This document shows positions 41,536 to 50,690 of a stretch of 58,118 nucleotides of DNA, piece by piece. The translations under genes were made by a program, and so were the position numbers. The first letter of the stretch is position 1, and each line of letters opens with the position of its first letter. The stretch is from Muribaculaceae bacterium. Lineage in GTDB: Bacteria; Bacteroidota; Bacteroidia; Bacteroidales; Muribaculaceae. The notes beneath the pieces were generated by a model, which did not search any database, was not told the origin of the DNA, and saw only the letters and a list, made by a program, of their open reading frames with translations. The stretch lies in NCBI GenBank assembly GCA_009775125.1, contig VSPD01000012.1, forward strand, positions 1 through 58,118, written 5' to 3'.

Positions 41536-44500
41536 TTAGAAGGTGAGAGTAATGCCGCCCATTACGGTGCGTTGCTGCGGATAGTAACCGTTGTTGACGC
41601 CCGGAGATTCGGGGTCGATGCCTTCGGGGAGGCTGTCGATGGTGAAGAGGTTGGAGCCTTCGACGTAGACGCGGAGGTTTTCGATGCCTACCTTGTTCAT
41701 CCATGCAGTGGGGAAGGTGTAGCCGAGCTGTGCTGTTTTAAGACGGAGGTATTTGCCGTCGCGCCACCAGAACGATGAGCTGAGGCCGTTATCGCCGCCG
41801 TGGCCGGTAGCGCCGGCTGTGAGGCGGGGGAATGTGCCGTTGGGGTTGTCGATAGAGTAGGCGTTCTGAACGAGGAAGAGGGGCGAGTTGGCGTTTTCTT
41901 TGAATGTCTGCGTCCAGATGGTGTTGTCGTCGTAGCCGTTGTAATATGTGCCGGTGAGCGATACGTCGAAGAGCGCGCCGCCTACGAAGCAGGCCGAGAG
42001 GTCGAAGCCGTTCCATGTGGCGCCGAGGTTGAGGCCGTAGGTGAGTTCGGGGCGGTTGGAGCGTCCGAAGTAGCCGCGGTCGTCCCAGTCGATTTTGCCG
42101 TCGCCGTTGAGGTCTTTGTATTTGATGTCGCCGACGTTGGGGCGAGTGCCGTACCAAGCCGAGTTGTCGATTTCTTCTTCTGAACGGTAGAGGCCTTCGG
42201 CAATCCAGCCGGAGATGGCGCCATAGGTTGTGCCCACGGCTTTCTGCCATTCCATTGCGTTGGGGGCGTCGGGATATTTCACCCATTTTGTCTTGGAGTA
42301 GGTGAGGTTTACTCCGGCGGTGAAGTTGAGGGGCTTGTCGCCTACGATCCAGCGGCTGTTGTGGGTGATGAGGATGTCGACGCCGTAGGTGTCGAGAGCG
42401 TTGTTGTTGGCGTAGGTGGGATAGTAGCCGCCCATCGACGAGGGCTTGTTGCCGCTCATGGCAGCGAGGATGTCGTAGGTGTAGTTGTAGAAGCCGTCGA
42501 CTTCAAAGCCGAGTTTGCCGTTCCAGAGTGTGGCGTCGAAACCGTAGTTCCACGAGCGGGTCTTGGCCCATGTGAGGTTGGGGTTGGCCACGGCGGAGGT
42601 GTAGATGCCGTTGGTGACCATGTTGCCGGCAGTGGAGGGATACACGAGTTTGCCGCCCCATTGCGAGTAGGTGCTCATGTACATGTATTCGGAGATGTTG
42701 TCGGAGCCGAGCATACCGAACGACACGCGCAGTTTCAGGTCGTCGAGCCACGAGCGCGCGCCTTCCATGAAGTTTTCTTTCGACATGCGCCAGCCGAGCG
42801 ATGCGGAGGGGAAGAAGCCCCATTTCTTGCCGTTCATACCGTTGAATTTGTATGAGCCGTCGTAGCGGCCGGTGAATTCGGCGAGGTATTTGCCGTCGTA
42901 GTCGTAGTTGAGGCGGAAGAGGTAGGCAGCCGAGCGGGATGCCGCGCTCCATCCTCCGATGGGGTCCTGTGCGGGCTGTCCGAATCCGAGTTCGGGGAGC
43001 TGGTCGAAGGGGAGTTTCACGGCGTAGGCGCTCATGCCGTTGCTCTTGTTGTCGCGAGCCTCGGCGAGAACGAGAGCGGCCACGTTGTGCACTTCGTTGA
43101 ATGTGTTGGCGTAGTTGATTGAGAGCTGGCCTACGAGTTGCTCGTAGTTGCTTTGGCCTTCGCCGAGTTTTGTGCCGTTGGCAGTGCCTTCGGGGTCGGC
43201 GTATTTCGACCAGGCAGTGCCGTTCCATCCCATCACGGAGTAGGGGGTGGTGAGGTTTTTGTTCTTTGAGGTGAGGTAGTTGTAAGCGCCGTTGGCTTTA
43301 AGGGAGAGGCCTTTTACCCAGGGTACGTTGTAAGATATCTCGAAATTGATGTCGCCTTCAAACGAGCGTGTTTTCTTGTAGCCTGATTCGTAGATAGCGG
43401 CGAGCGGGCTGTTGGGCAGGCCGTTGTTGCGCTGGATAGAGGCTGTGTACATGTCGTTCATGCGCTTGGGCAGATAGGGGTGCATCTGGATGGTCTGGCG
43501 CGCGATTGAAAGGAAGCCGACTTCCTCGTAGCCGTTGTCGCCGCCGCCGGCGTTGAAGCGGGGGGTGGAGCGGCGTCCGATTACGGAAGACATGCCGAAT
43601 TTGTAGTGCCAGTTCTTGGCTATCTCGCCGTCGATGTTGGCGCGCACGTTATAGCGGCGGTAGTCGAAGTTGTCGATATTGCCGCTTTGGCCGAGGTAGC
43701 CGCCGGAGATGAAGTAGCGGGTTTTGTTGGAGCCGCCGGAGATGGTCACGGAGTGCTTCTGGTTGAAGCCGGTGCCAAACACCTCGTCGATGTAGTCGAC
43801 ATTGTCCCAGCCGTCGGTGGGGTCGTCGTTGATCATCATGTCGATTTGCTCGTTGGTGAAGAACGGCTTGTACTGGCTGCGGTCGGTGATAGCTCCCGAT
43901 GCCAGCTGGTCCATCATCTGGGCCATGTTGTAATAGTAGGCATACTGCGGGCCGTTCATGAATTTGGGGAAGTTGGCGTTGAGCGATGCGCCGAAGTTGC
44001 CGTCGTAGGTCACTTTGGTCTTGCCCTCGGTGCCTCGTTTGGTGGTGATGATGATTACGCCGCCGGCGCCTTGGAGACCGTAGATTGCGGCCGAAGCGCC
44101 GTCTTTAAGCACGGATACGCTTTCGATGTCGTTGGGGTCGAGGTCGTTGATGTTGCGCACGGGATAGCCGTCGACTACATATGCCACGGAGTAGACCGAG
44201 CCGCGGATTTTGAGCGATGCCTGGTCGACGCCGGGTTCGCCGGATTCCTGCACGGATGAGATGCCGGGCAGGCGGCCGCCGAGCATCTGGCTCACGTTGG
44301 TCGAGGGGCCTTTGAGGAGTTCGTCGCCCTTGATGGCCGATACGGCGGAGGTCAACGACGATTTCTTCTGCTTGCCGTAACCGACTACTACCACGTCGTC
44401 GAGTGCGGTGGAATTGTCGGTGAGCGTCACGTCGATTTCGGCGCGGTTGTTGATTTTTTCTTCAAGTGTGTGCTTTCCCACATAAGAAAATACGAGAGTT

Positions 44501-44730
44501 CCGTCAGAGTCGGCATTGATGCGGTAGTTGCCGTCGATGTCGGTGCTCACGGATTTGCCTGTGCCCTTTACGGAAACGGCTACGCCGGGGAGCGGGCCGC
44601 CTTCGTCGGAAACAACACCATGCACCGTGATTTCCTTGGCGTAGACGCCTAAACAGACCAACACGGCAAGGAGGCAGGTCATGAGCCTGCGGCCTGTCGA
44701 TATGGATCCGACTTTCTTGGTTTTTTCCAT
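41536..44730 (-). CDS. susC: SusC/RagA family TonB-linked outer membrane transporter
   Basis: 1064 residues. After a signal (about 1-31) come a carboxypeptidase-regulatory-like domain (ITVHGVVSDEGGPLPGVAVSVKG), the TonB box region (LDDVVVVGYGKQKKSSLTSAV), the plug (LQGRLPG-equivalent MLGGRLPGISSVQ; VAYVVDGYP; IYGLQGAGGVIIITTKRG) and a 22-strand barrel ending ITLTF. No extra N-terminal STN domain, so no direct coupling to an anti-sigma factor. It imports oligosaccharide with SusD. It begins 25 bases after the AGE epimerase gene. Confidence 0.97.
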   Translation of the reverse strand: MEKTKKVGSISTGRRLMTCLLAVLVCLGVYAKEITVHGVVSDEGGPLPGVAVSVKGTGKSVSTDIDGNYRINADSDGTLVFSYVGKHTLEEKINNRAEIDVTLTDNSTALDDVVVVGYGKQKKSSLTSAVSAIKGDELLKGPSTNVSQMLGGRLPGISSVQESGEPGVDQASLKIRGSVYSVAYVVDGYPVRNINDLDPNDIESVSVLKDGASAAIYGLQGAGGVIIITTKRGTEGKTKVTYDGNFGASLNANFPKFMNGPQYAYYYNMAQMMDQLASGAITDRSQYKPFFTNEQIDMMINDDPTDGWDNVDYIDEVFGTGFNQKHSVTISGGSNKTRYFISGGYLGQSGNIDNFDYRRYNVRANIDGEIAKNWHYKFGMSSVIGRRSTPRFNAGGGDNGYEEVGFLSIARQTIQMHPYLPKRMNDMYTASIQRNNGLPNSPLAAIYESGYKKTRSFEGDINFEISYNVPWVKGLSLKANGAYNYLTSKNKNLTTPYSVMGWNGTAWSKYADPEGTANGTKLGEGQSNYEQLVGQLSINYANTFNEVHNVAALVLAEARDNKSNGMSAYAVKLPFDQLPELGFGQPAQDPIGGWSAASRSAAYLFRLNYDYDGKYLAEFTGRYDGSYKFNGMNGKKWGFFPSASLGWRMSKENFMEGARSWLDDLKLRVSFGMLGSDNISEYMYMSTYSQWGGKLVYPSTAGNMVTNGIYTSAVANPNLTWAKTRSWNYGFDATLWNGKLGFEVDGFYNYTYDILAAMSGNKPSSMGGYYPTYANNNALDTYGVDILITHNSRWIVGDKPLNFTAGVNLTYSKTKWVKYPDAPNAMEWQKAVGTTYGAISGWIAEGLYRSEEEIDNSAWYGTRPNVGDIKYKDLNGDGKIDWDDRGYFGRSNRPELTYGLNLGATWNGFDLSACFVGGALFDVSLTGTYYNGYDDNTIWTQTFKENANSPLFLVQNAYSIDNPNGTFPRLTAGATGHGGDNGLSSSFWWRDGKYLRLKTAQLGYTFPTAWMNKVGIENLRVYVEGSNLFTIDSLPEGIDPESPGVNNGYYPQQRTVMGGITLTF

Positions 44731-44755
44731 TTGGATAGTGATTTAGGTGATTGGA

Positions 44756-45964
44756 TTAATTGGTTGTTGCGATTGAAGCGTATTTTTCGTTCTCTTCTTT
44801 TTGGATTTTTTCGAGAGTCTGCCATACCTGGTAGAGGCCGCGGGGCACGTGGAAGCATCCTTTCCATTTGCCGCCTTTGAGCGGGAGAAGCACTTCGCCG
44901 CGGCGGTTGAGGTAGCCAAACCATTCGGGGTGTTCTTTGTCGCGGAAATGCTCCCATGTGTAGTTGTGGACGCGCTCAAACCATTCGAGGCAGCGGCTGT
45001 CGCCGGTGAGACGGTAGCCTTTTATCATGGCTATGAGTGTCTCGATGTGTACCCACCAGAGTTTCTGGTCCCATTCGAGCTGCTGGGGAGGGTTGCCGTT
45101 GCGGTCCATGAAGTAGAAAAGGCCTCCGAATTCCTTGTCCCAGCCGTATTCGGCCATGAGCAGGGCGGTGTTTTTGGCTTCCTCGATAAGCTCGGGGCGG
45201 CCGAGGCGTTCGCCAAGGTCCATGATAAACCACATGGCTTCGATGGCGTGGCCGGGAGTGATCTGCCGGCCTTCGAAGCAGTCGATGAGCGAGTTGTCGG
45301 AGTTGAGATTTTCCACGATGAGGCCTCCGAGTTCGGGACGGCGGAACACGTCCATCACTTCCGACACGCAGGTGTCGATGGTGGAGCGCAGGAAGTCCTC
45401 GTCGAGCAGGTGCTCGATTTCGAGGGCAAGGTTGCACAGAATCATTGGCAGGGCAAAGCCTTTGAGGTTGCGTGTGCCGGGGTGGAGCTTGTTCCACTTG
45501 CCCTTGGGGTTGTCGACCTTAGAGAGGATTATGTCGAAAGTGCGCCGTGCGATGTCGGCATACTCCTGCGAGCCTGTGGCCTTGCTGAGCTGGCCGAAAG
45601 CCATGGTGGCAAAGGTGTAGGAGAAAATGTTGTAGGGCTCGACAAGGGGGTTGCCTTGGCGGTCGAGGGAGAAATACCAGTTGAGGTTGCCGTCGTGGCC
45701 GTATTTCTTGAGAAATTCTCCACCCTGGCGGGCACATTCGAGCCATTCGGGGCGGGGCTCGATATTGTTGTGGAGCATGGAGAACATCCACACCTCGCGT
45801 CCTTGCATCCAGATGAACTTGTCGGTGTCGAACACGCGTCCGTCACGGTCGAGGCAGGTGAAATATCCGCCGTATTCCTTGTCTTGGGATTTTTCGAGCC
45901 AGAACGGAAGCACGCGGTCGAGAAGCTCGTCCTTGTACTGTTGCGATAGCTGTTTGAAATTCAT
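44756..45964 (-). CDS. AGE family epimerase (N-acylglucosamine 2-epimerase-like)
   Basis: 402 residues, the length of GlcNAc 2-epimerase/renin-binding protein. The (alpha/alpha)6 barrel has family motifs YGGYFTCLDRDG, KFIWMQGREVWMFS, LHPGTRNLKGFALPM, TPGHAIEAMWF and KLWWVHIETLIA, with the catalytic histidines in the last two. It probably interconverts ManNAc and GlcNAc, as NanE does in Bacteroides sialic-acid catabolism; cellobiose 2-epimerase is the main alternative. Cytoplasmic. Placed between the MFS and SusC genes, it should act on the imported sugar. No N-acetylneuraminate lyase is in the window, so sialic acid is not demonstrated as the substrate. Confidence 0.88.
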   Translation of the reverse strand: MNFKQLSQQYKDELLDRVLPFWLEKSQDKEYGGYFTCLDRDGRVFDTDKFIWMQGREVWMFSMLHNNIEPRPEWLECARQGGEFLKKYGHDGNLNWYFSLDRQGNPLVEPYNIFSYTFATMAFGQLSKATGSQEYADIARRTFDIILSKVDNPKGKWNKLHPGTRNLKGFALPMILCNLALEIEHLLDEDFLRSTIDTCVSEVMDVFRRPELGGLIVENLNSDNSLIDCFEGRQITPGHAIEAMWFIMDLGERLGRPELIEEAKNTALLMAEYGWDKEFGGLFYFMDRNGNPPQQLEWDQKLWWVHIETLIAMIKGYRLTGDSRCLEWFERVHNYTWEHFRDKEHPEWFGYLNRRGEVLLPLKGGKWKGCFHVPRGLYQVWQTLEKIQKEENEKYASIATTN

Positions 45965-46042
45965 GTGTTATTGGTTTATTATGTAAATTGTTGCTGTCGG
46001 ATAAGGAGAGAAAGGTTTGGGCGCAGGCAGGGTCGGCCATGT

Positions 46043-46067
46043 GCCCCGCGGACGCTTCCCGCGGGGC
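46043..46067. repeat. GC-rich hairpin between the PUL MFS and epimerase genes
   Basis: GCCCCGCGG / CCGCGGGGC with loop ACGCTTC, in the 143-base gap. No T-run follows on either strand, so it is more likely a processing or stability hairpin than a terminator. Confidence 0.6.
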
Positions 46068-46107
46068 TCAAAGGCCTGGCTACTTGATTTTGGAGTCTGA
46101 TTAAGGG

Positions 46108-47538
46108 TTATTGTGCTTGTATGGATTTGTTGTCGGCTTCGGCGCCGGCGTCGGCGGCCCAGAACCGCTCGATTTCCTCGAGGGTCTTGCCTGTGGTCTC
46201 GGGCATGAGTTTCCACACTATAAGGATGTAGGGCACGCACATGCAGGCGAAGAACAGGAATGTGCCGGCGGGTGTGAGCGTGGCGAGCATCCAGGGGGTG
46301 AGCTGGCCGATAAGGTAGGTGCCCACCCACAGCGAGAGTCCGGCTACCGACATGGCCATGCCGCGCACCGACGTGGGGTACATCTCCGAAAGGAACACGA
46401 AGATTACGGCCGATATGGATATGGCGCAGCAGAATACATAGGCCAGGAAGAACACCAGCAGGAAGCTGTTGCCAAGGCCGAGCGACTCGCCCATGCCGAA
46501 GTAAAGGCTGATGAGCAGGAGAGCCACAATCATGCCGGTAACGCCGTAGTAGACAAGGACTTTGCGGCCGAAGCGGTCGATGATAAAAATGGCAAGCACG
46601 GTGGTTACGGCATTGACGATGCCTACGAGCACCTGGCTGAACAGGGCGTCGCCGCCGCTGAGGCCGGCTTCCTCGAAGATGGTCGGGCCGTAGTAAAGCA
46701 CGGCGTTTACGCCCATAAACTGGCCGAGGATGGCGATAGCGGCTCCGATCACTACGGCGCGGCGTATGCCCGGGCGGAAAAGCGACTTGAAATTGGCCTT
46801 TACGTCGCCGGAGATTACATCGCGTGTGGCTATGAGCTGATTGCGGGCTTCTGTTCCGGCTGTGTATATGCGTTTGAGGATGGCAAGGGCGCGTGTCTCG
46901 TGACGCTGCGCGATAAGCCAGCGGGGGCTTTCAGGGATAAAGAAGATGATGCCGAAGAACAGGATGGCGGGCAGGGCGCAGAAACCGAGCATCGCGCGCC
47001 ACACTTCCGACACAAACACTTCTTCCATCAGCGGCGACGAGAAATGCAGCCCCGATGTGGAGAGGTCGAGCAGACGGAAGTTCATCAGGTAAGCGCCGAG
47101 GAAACCGAGCGTCACGGCCAGCTGATAGAGGCCTACGAGGCGTCCGCGGTATTTTGCCGGCGATATTTCCGAGATATATAGCGGAGATACAATCGACACG
47201 ATGCCGATGCCAATGCCGCCAAGCCAGCGGGCCACGACAAGCGAGGAGAACCCGGGCGCGAGGGCGCAGGCAAGGCCGCTCACCGTGAAGAAAAGGGCCG
47301 CGGTGAGAAGCGTGGGTTTGCGGCCCCACCGGTCGGAAAGGTTTCCGGCGAAAAGCACGCCGATGATTGAACCGATGAGGGCGCATCCCACAAACCAGCC
47401 TTCCTGAATCTCGCCCAGGGAGAACTGGCTTGCAACCTGTGAAACTGTACCTGATACCACGGCAGCGTCGTAGCCAAATAAGAACCCTCCGAGGGCCGCC
47501 ACCACTGCCAGAAATGTGGTATATCTTTTGTTTTCCAT
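46108..47538 (-). CDS. MFS sugar porter (XylE/GLUT family), PUL transporter
   Basis: 476 residues with 12 helices and the full sugar-porter signature: FLFGYDAAVVSG, DRWGRKP, RWLGGIGIGIVSIVSPLYISE, PAKYRGRLVGLYQL, PESPRWL, DRFGRKVL and PTSVRGMAMS, ending in PETTGKTLEEIE. It should carry a monosaccharide across the inner membrane by H+ symport. Its place next to the AGE epimerase suggests an amino sugar or its relative, which is inference. 47 bases separate it from the DUF4434 gene upstream. Confidence 0.93.
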   Translation of the reverse strand: MENKRYTTFLAVVAALGGFLFGYDAAVVSGTVSQVASQFSLGEIQEGWFVGCALIGSIIGVLFAGNLSDRWGRKPTLLTAALFFTVSGLACALAPGFSSLVVARWLGGIGIGIVSIVSPLYISEISPAKYRGRLVGLYQLAVTLGFLGAYLMNFRLLDLSTSGLHFSSPLMEEVFVSEVWRAMLGFCALPAILFFGIIFFIPESPRWLIAQRHETRALAILKRIYTAGTEARNQLIATRDVISGDVKANFKSLFRPGIRRAVVIGAAIAILGQFMGVNAVLYYGPTIFEEAGLSGGDALFSQVLVGIVNAVTTVLAIFIIDRFGRKVLVYYGVTGMIVALLLISLYFGMGESLGLGNSFLLVFFLAYVFCCAISISAVIFVFLSEMYPTSVRGMAMSVAGLSLWVGTYLIGQLTPWMLATLTPAGTFLFFACMCVPYILIVWKLMPETTGKTLEEIERFWAADAGAEADNKSIQAQ

Positions 47539-47585
47539 TGATATTCGAATTTAGGTTACGTTATGTTCCGGTGAAATGAAGAAAG

Positions 47586-48692
47586 TTAAACTTGAAATGG
47601 CTGAGGGTCGATACCGAAATATTCGCAGTAACGATCGTATAAGTGGCCGGCTTGCAGATAAGCCGATTGCGGACTCATGAAATGTGAGAATTCGAATGTG
47701 ATGGCTTTGTCGTAGCCGGCGCGTTTGGCGGCTTCGAGTTTCATGCGCAGCTTGTCGAACTTGATGGGGAGGAAGCGGATGGGCATGTCGCGGTCGAACG
47801 ACTCGGCGTTGGTCCAGCACTGCATGCCGTAGCGGTCGGCAAGGCGTTTGTTCACTTCAAAGAAAGCGTCGAGCTCGTTGTAGTCGATTTGTCCGTCCTG
47901 GAAAGCGCAGGCGTCGACCACGTCGTGGATGCCGTCGAAGATCTCGTTCCATTCCTTTTCGTGCTGCTCGACAGACACGGCGTCGTCCTTGGTAAGGGCC
48001 GAGCCGGAGGCCATCACGGCTTTCTTGCCGTCGATCCACGGAGAAATGAAGGTGGGGAGGCCGCCCGACACGTCCTTGCACTGCTTGCCCATGGCGCGGA
48101 AAGCGTCGATGGCTCCTTTGGTGGCGCGGGAAATCTCGCCGGAGATATACCAGCCGCCGAAACTCGGGTGGTGCTGTCCGTAGTTTTCCCACACCTCGTC
48201 GATTACATAGCGGTTGTCCTCAATTTCCCAGGAGAGGTCGCCCGTGTCCCAGTAGCGGCCCGAATCGTAGAGGCCGAACCAGAATTTCATGCCGTATTTG
48301 TCGGCAAGGGTCAGGAACATGTCGAGCAAGTCGCGCGAAGGCATGTAGCAGCCTTTACCAAGCAGATACTTCGAGGGGTAGGTTATGAATTTGCGGTAGC
48401 CCGAGCGAATCATGATCACCGTGTCGATGCCCATGGCCTTCATGTGTTGGAAATCGCGCTCCCATTCCTTCGGCCCCCAGTTCTGGTGGGGTATGTCGTG
48501 AGATATTTCATCGAGGAACGTTCCGGTGATTTTAAGCCCTGCGCCGGCAGGCACGATGAGGCCGGAGTCGGATGCGGCGACAGGCGACGTTTGAGCGGAA
48601 GTCTTTGCCGACAGGTCGGGCGCGCCACCCAAAAAAGCAGCCGCCGAGGCGAGTGCCGAAGTCTTCAAAAAGTTGCGACGATTGATGTTCAT
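47586..48692 (-). CDS. Tat-exported DUF4434 family protein (putative glycosidase-like TIM barrel)
   Basis: 368 residues from ATG 48692, where a twin-arginine signal begins (MNINRRNFLKTSALASAAAFLGG). The body matches the C-terminal domain of the GH20 fusion in order: KITGTFLDEISHD (vs ITGTFLNLFYQDE), HPSFGGWYISGEISR (vs GWYLPVED), CAFQDGQID (vs YQDEVG) and CWTNAESFD (vs WANCETF). The repeated Glu positions look like active-site acids of a (beta/alpha)8 enzyme, but DUF4434 activity is not established. First gene of the PUL, with its own consensus promoter. Confidence 0.8.
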   Translation of the reverse strand: MNINRRNFLKTSALASAAAFLGGAPDLSAKTSAQTSPVAASDSGLIVPAGAGLKITGTFLDEISHDIPHQNWGPKEWERDFQHMKAMGIDTVIMIRSGYRKFITYPSKYLLGKGCYMPSRDLLDMFLTLADKYGMKFWFGLYDSGRYWDTGDLSWEIEDNRYVIDEVWENYGQHHPSFGGWYISGEISRATKGAIDAFRAMGKQCKDVSGGLPTFISPWIDGKKAVMASGSALTKDDAVSVEQHEKEWNEIFDGIHDVVDACAFQDGQIDYNELDAFFEVNKRLADRYGMQCWTNAESFDRDMPIRFLPIKFDKLRMKLEAAKRAGYDKAITFEFSHFMSPQSAYLQAGHLYDRYCEYFGIDPQPFQV

Positions 48693-48716
48693 GATTGGTT
48701 TGAGGTTTTTACGACG

Positions 48717-48748
48717 CAAAGATATGTACAAAAATTCAATCTACCAAA
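48717..48748 (-). promoter_or_regulatory. PUL promoter (TTTG-N20-TATCTTTG)
   Basis: Minus-strand TTTG (48748-48745), a 20-base spacer and TATCTTTG (48724-48717), 24 bases before the ATG at 48692. Exact consensus; the 5' leader is short. Confidence 0.85.
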
Positions 48749-48921
48749 AAAATTACTAAATTTTTTTATTATTAATGAATTTTATATTAAAATAGTTTTT
48801 GATATGCGACTGTTTATACCCCTAAGCATGTTTTATAACAAGTCTTAACCTAATTACATTTAATTAATTCGAGTTTCGCATTTTACGTGACGCTATCACT
48901 CTGCATGGCTTTACCCACAGC

Positions 48922-49029
48922 GTAGGGACGCACGGCTCGTGCGTCCGCCCCAAAATAACCTGCCCCTCCCCCGATGGTTCGTTCATGGTTCTTGATGGTT
49001 CCGGCCGGCGCAGCCCTGCGTCCCTGCAA
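48922..49029. repeat. Palindromic repeat family R1, copy 3 (degenerate right arm)
   Basis: GTAGGGACGCACGGCTCGTG as in the other copies, but the right half has decayed to GCCCTGCGTCCCTGC. It lies between the divergent promoters of the PUL and its ROK regulator. Confidence 0.75.
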
Positions 49030-49124
49030 CCTGATTGCATAACAGAGATGCTTATCGGATGTGTACACATACAAAACTTGAATTAATTGATTAATATGCG
49101 AAATAATTAGAATGTTGACAATCG

Positions 49125-49156
49125 CTTGCCGGTTTCATTTAATTTTATTATTTTTG
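49125..49156 (+). promoter_or_regulatory. Putative promoter of the ROK regulator (CTTG-N20-TATTTTTG)
   Basis: TATTTTTG at 49149-49156 fits the -7 consensus; CTTG at 49125-49128 is a one-mismatch -33 with a 20-base spacer. The start codon is 52 bases downstream. Confidence 0.55.
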
Positions 49157-49207
49157 CAGAGGTAATTACTTCCGGTTTTTATTAATCTCCCTCCTAATCC
49201 TCTATTT

Positions 49208-50413
49208 ATGCGCACACTTAAAAGCGAAATTGAATTCGGCTCAAAGAACGCCGTAAACAAAAAGAAAATAATCACTCATTATATATATAACGGCACGTCG
49301 ACCATTCCCGAACTGGCCCGTACGCTCGACCTGAGCGTGCCTACGGTGACGAAAATGATAAACGAGATGTGCGAGGAAGGATATATAATAGATTACGGCA
49401 AACTTGAAACATCGTCGGGCCGGCATCCAAACCTTTACGGACTGAATCCACGTTCGGGATATTTCGTGGGGGTGGACATACGCCGCTTCAATGTCAACAT
49501 CGGCCTTATGGATTTCAAGGGCGAGATGGTGAAGACGCGCATGAACGTTCCTTATGATTTCGACAACACCCCGCAGTCGCTCGAGGAGCTTGTCGACATC
49601 ATCAAGAAGTTTGTGGCAGGCAGCGCCATCAACCCCGAGCATATATTAAATATATGCGTGTCTATTTCAGGACGCGTCAATCCCGAGTCGGGTTACAGCT
49701 TCTCTACATTCAATTTCTCCGAGCGTCCGCTTGCCGACATCCTGTGCGAAAAGACAGGCATGCCCGTGTGCATCGACAATGACACGCGCATCATGGCCTA
49801 TGGCGAATACATGAACGGCTGCGTAAAAGGCGAGCGCGACGTGATATTCGTGAACATGGGCTGGGGCCTTGGCATCGGCATCATCATCGACGGCAAGACT
49901 TACAAAGGCAAGTCGGGGTTCGCCGGCGAGTTCGGCCATTTCAGCGTGTACAACAACGAGATAATCTGCCACTGCGGCAAAAAAGGCTGCATCGAGACCG
50001 AAGTGTCGGGCAAGGCCCTTCACCGCAAGCTCATCGAGCGCGTGCGCGACGGCGAAACATCCGTGCTGTCATCGATAATAGAAAAGGACGCCGGCTCGCT
50101 CACGCTCGACCATATCATCGACGCCGTAAACCGCGAGGACCCGCTCTGCATCGATATCGTGGAAAATGTAGGCCGCGAGCTTGGCAAACATATCGCCGGG
50201 CTTATCAACATATTCAATCCCGAACTTGTGATAATCGGCGGCACCCTATCCGAGACGGGCGACTATATAATACAGCCCGTGATTACGGCCATCAAGAAAT
50301 ACTCGCTCAACCTCGTCAACCGCGACTCCGAGGTGCGCGTCTCCAACCTCGGCCAGCGCGCCGGCTTCGTCGGCGCCTGCATGCAGGCCCGCTCCGCCCT
50401 GATGGAAGCATAG
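49208..50413 (+). CDS. ROK family transcriptional regulator of the PUL (NagC/Mlc-like)
   Basis: 401 residues. N-terminal winged HTH (about 15-70: STIPELARTLDLSVPTVTKMINEM) and a ROK domain with DND at 190-192, GFAGEFGH (H244) and the zinc motif CHCGKKGC (C254, C256, C261) followed by E263. ROK repressors such as NagC bind amino-sugar ligands; this one is transcribed divergently from the PUL and is the only regulator at the locus (no SusR, HTCS or ECF/anti-sigma pair), so it most likely controls it. Ligand is unknown; an N-acetylhexosamine or its phosphate is a reasonable guess. Confidence 0.9.
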   Translation: MRTLKSEIEFGSKNAVNKKKIITHYIYNGTSTIPELARTLDLSVPTVTKMINEMCEEGYIIDYGKLETSSGRHPNLYGLNPRSGYFVGVDIRRFNVNIGLMDFKGEMVKTRMNVPYDFDNTPQSLEELVDIIKKFVAGSAINPEHILNICVSISGRVNPESGYSFSTFNFSERPLADILCEKTGMPVCIDNDTRIMAYGEYMNGCVKGERDVIFVNMGWGLGIGIIIDGKTYKGKSGFAGEFGHFSVYNNEIICHCGKKGCIETEVSGKALHRKLIERVRDGETSVLSSIIEKDAGSLTLDHIIDAVNREDPLCIDIVENVGRELGKHIAGLINIFNPELVIIGGTLSETGDYIIQPVITAIKKYSLNLVNRDSEVRVSNLGQRAGFVGACMQARSALMEA

Positions 50414-50421
50414 TTTTTCAG

Positions 50422-50690
50422 CGTCAATGCCCGCGAATAGGCCGTTTATTTTAATTAATGATTAATTGACGGTAATTAACGCTATTTTCTTACGTTAATG
50501 TCCGCTAATGAGCCGTTAATTAAGATTAATGATTAATTAATGTTAATTAACGCTATTTTCTTACGTTAATGTCTGCGAATGAGTCGTTAATTAAGATTAA
50601 TGATTAATTAATGGTAATTAACGCTATTTTCTTACGTTAATGCCCGCGAATGAGTCGTTAATTAAGATTTCGTAAGGTTTCGCAAGTTTG
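50422..50690 (+). repeat. 71-bp AT-rich tandem repeat array (R4), three full units plus a partial
   Basis: Units begin at 50422, 50493, 50564 and 50635, exactly 71 bases apart, each starting CGTTAATGYCCGCGAATGAG and ending GGTAATTAACGCTATTTTCTTA with only a few differences. The CGTTAATT and AATTAACG ends are complementary, so each unit can fold. The fourth unit changes into the flank of the mirrored element. Starts 8 bases after the ROK stop. Confidence 0.9.

Noticed and set aside
36563..50413. Sialic-acid (nan) operon
   Set aside because: AGE epimerase and MFS are shared with nan loci, but no N-acetylneuraminate lyase or sialidase is visible in the window.
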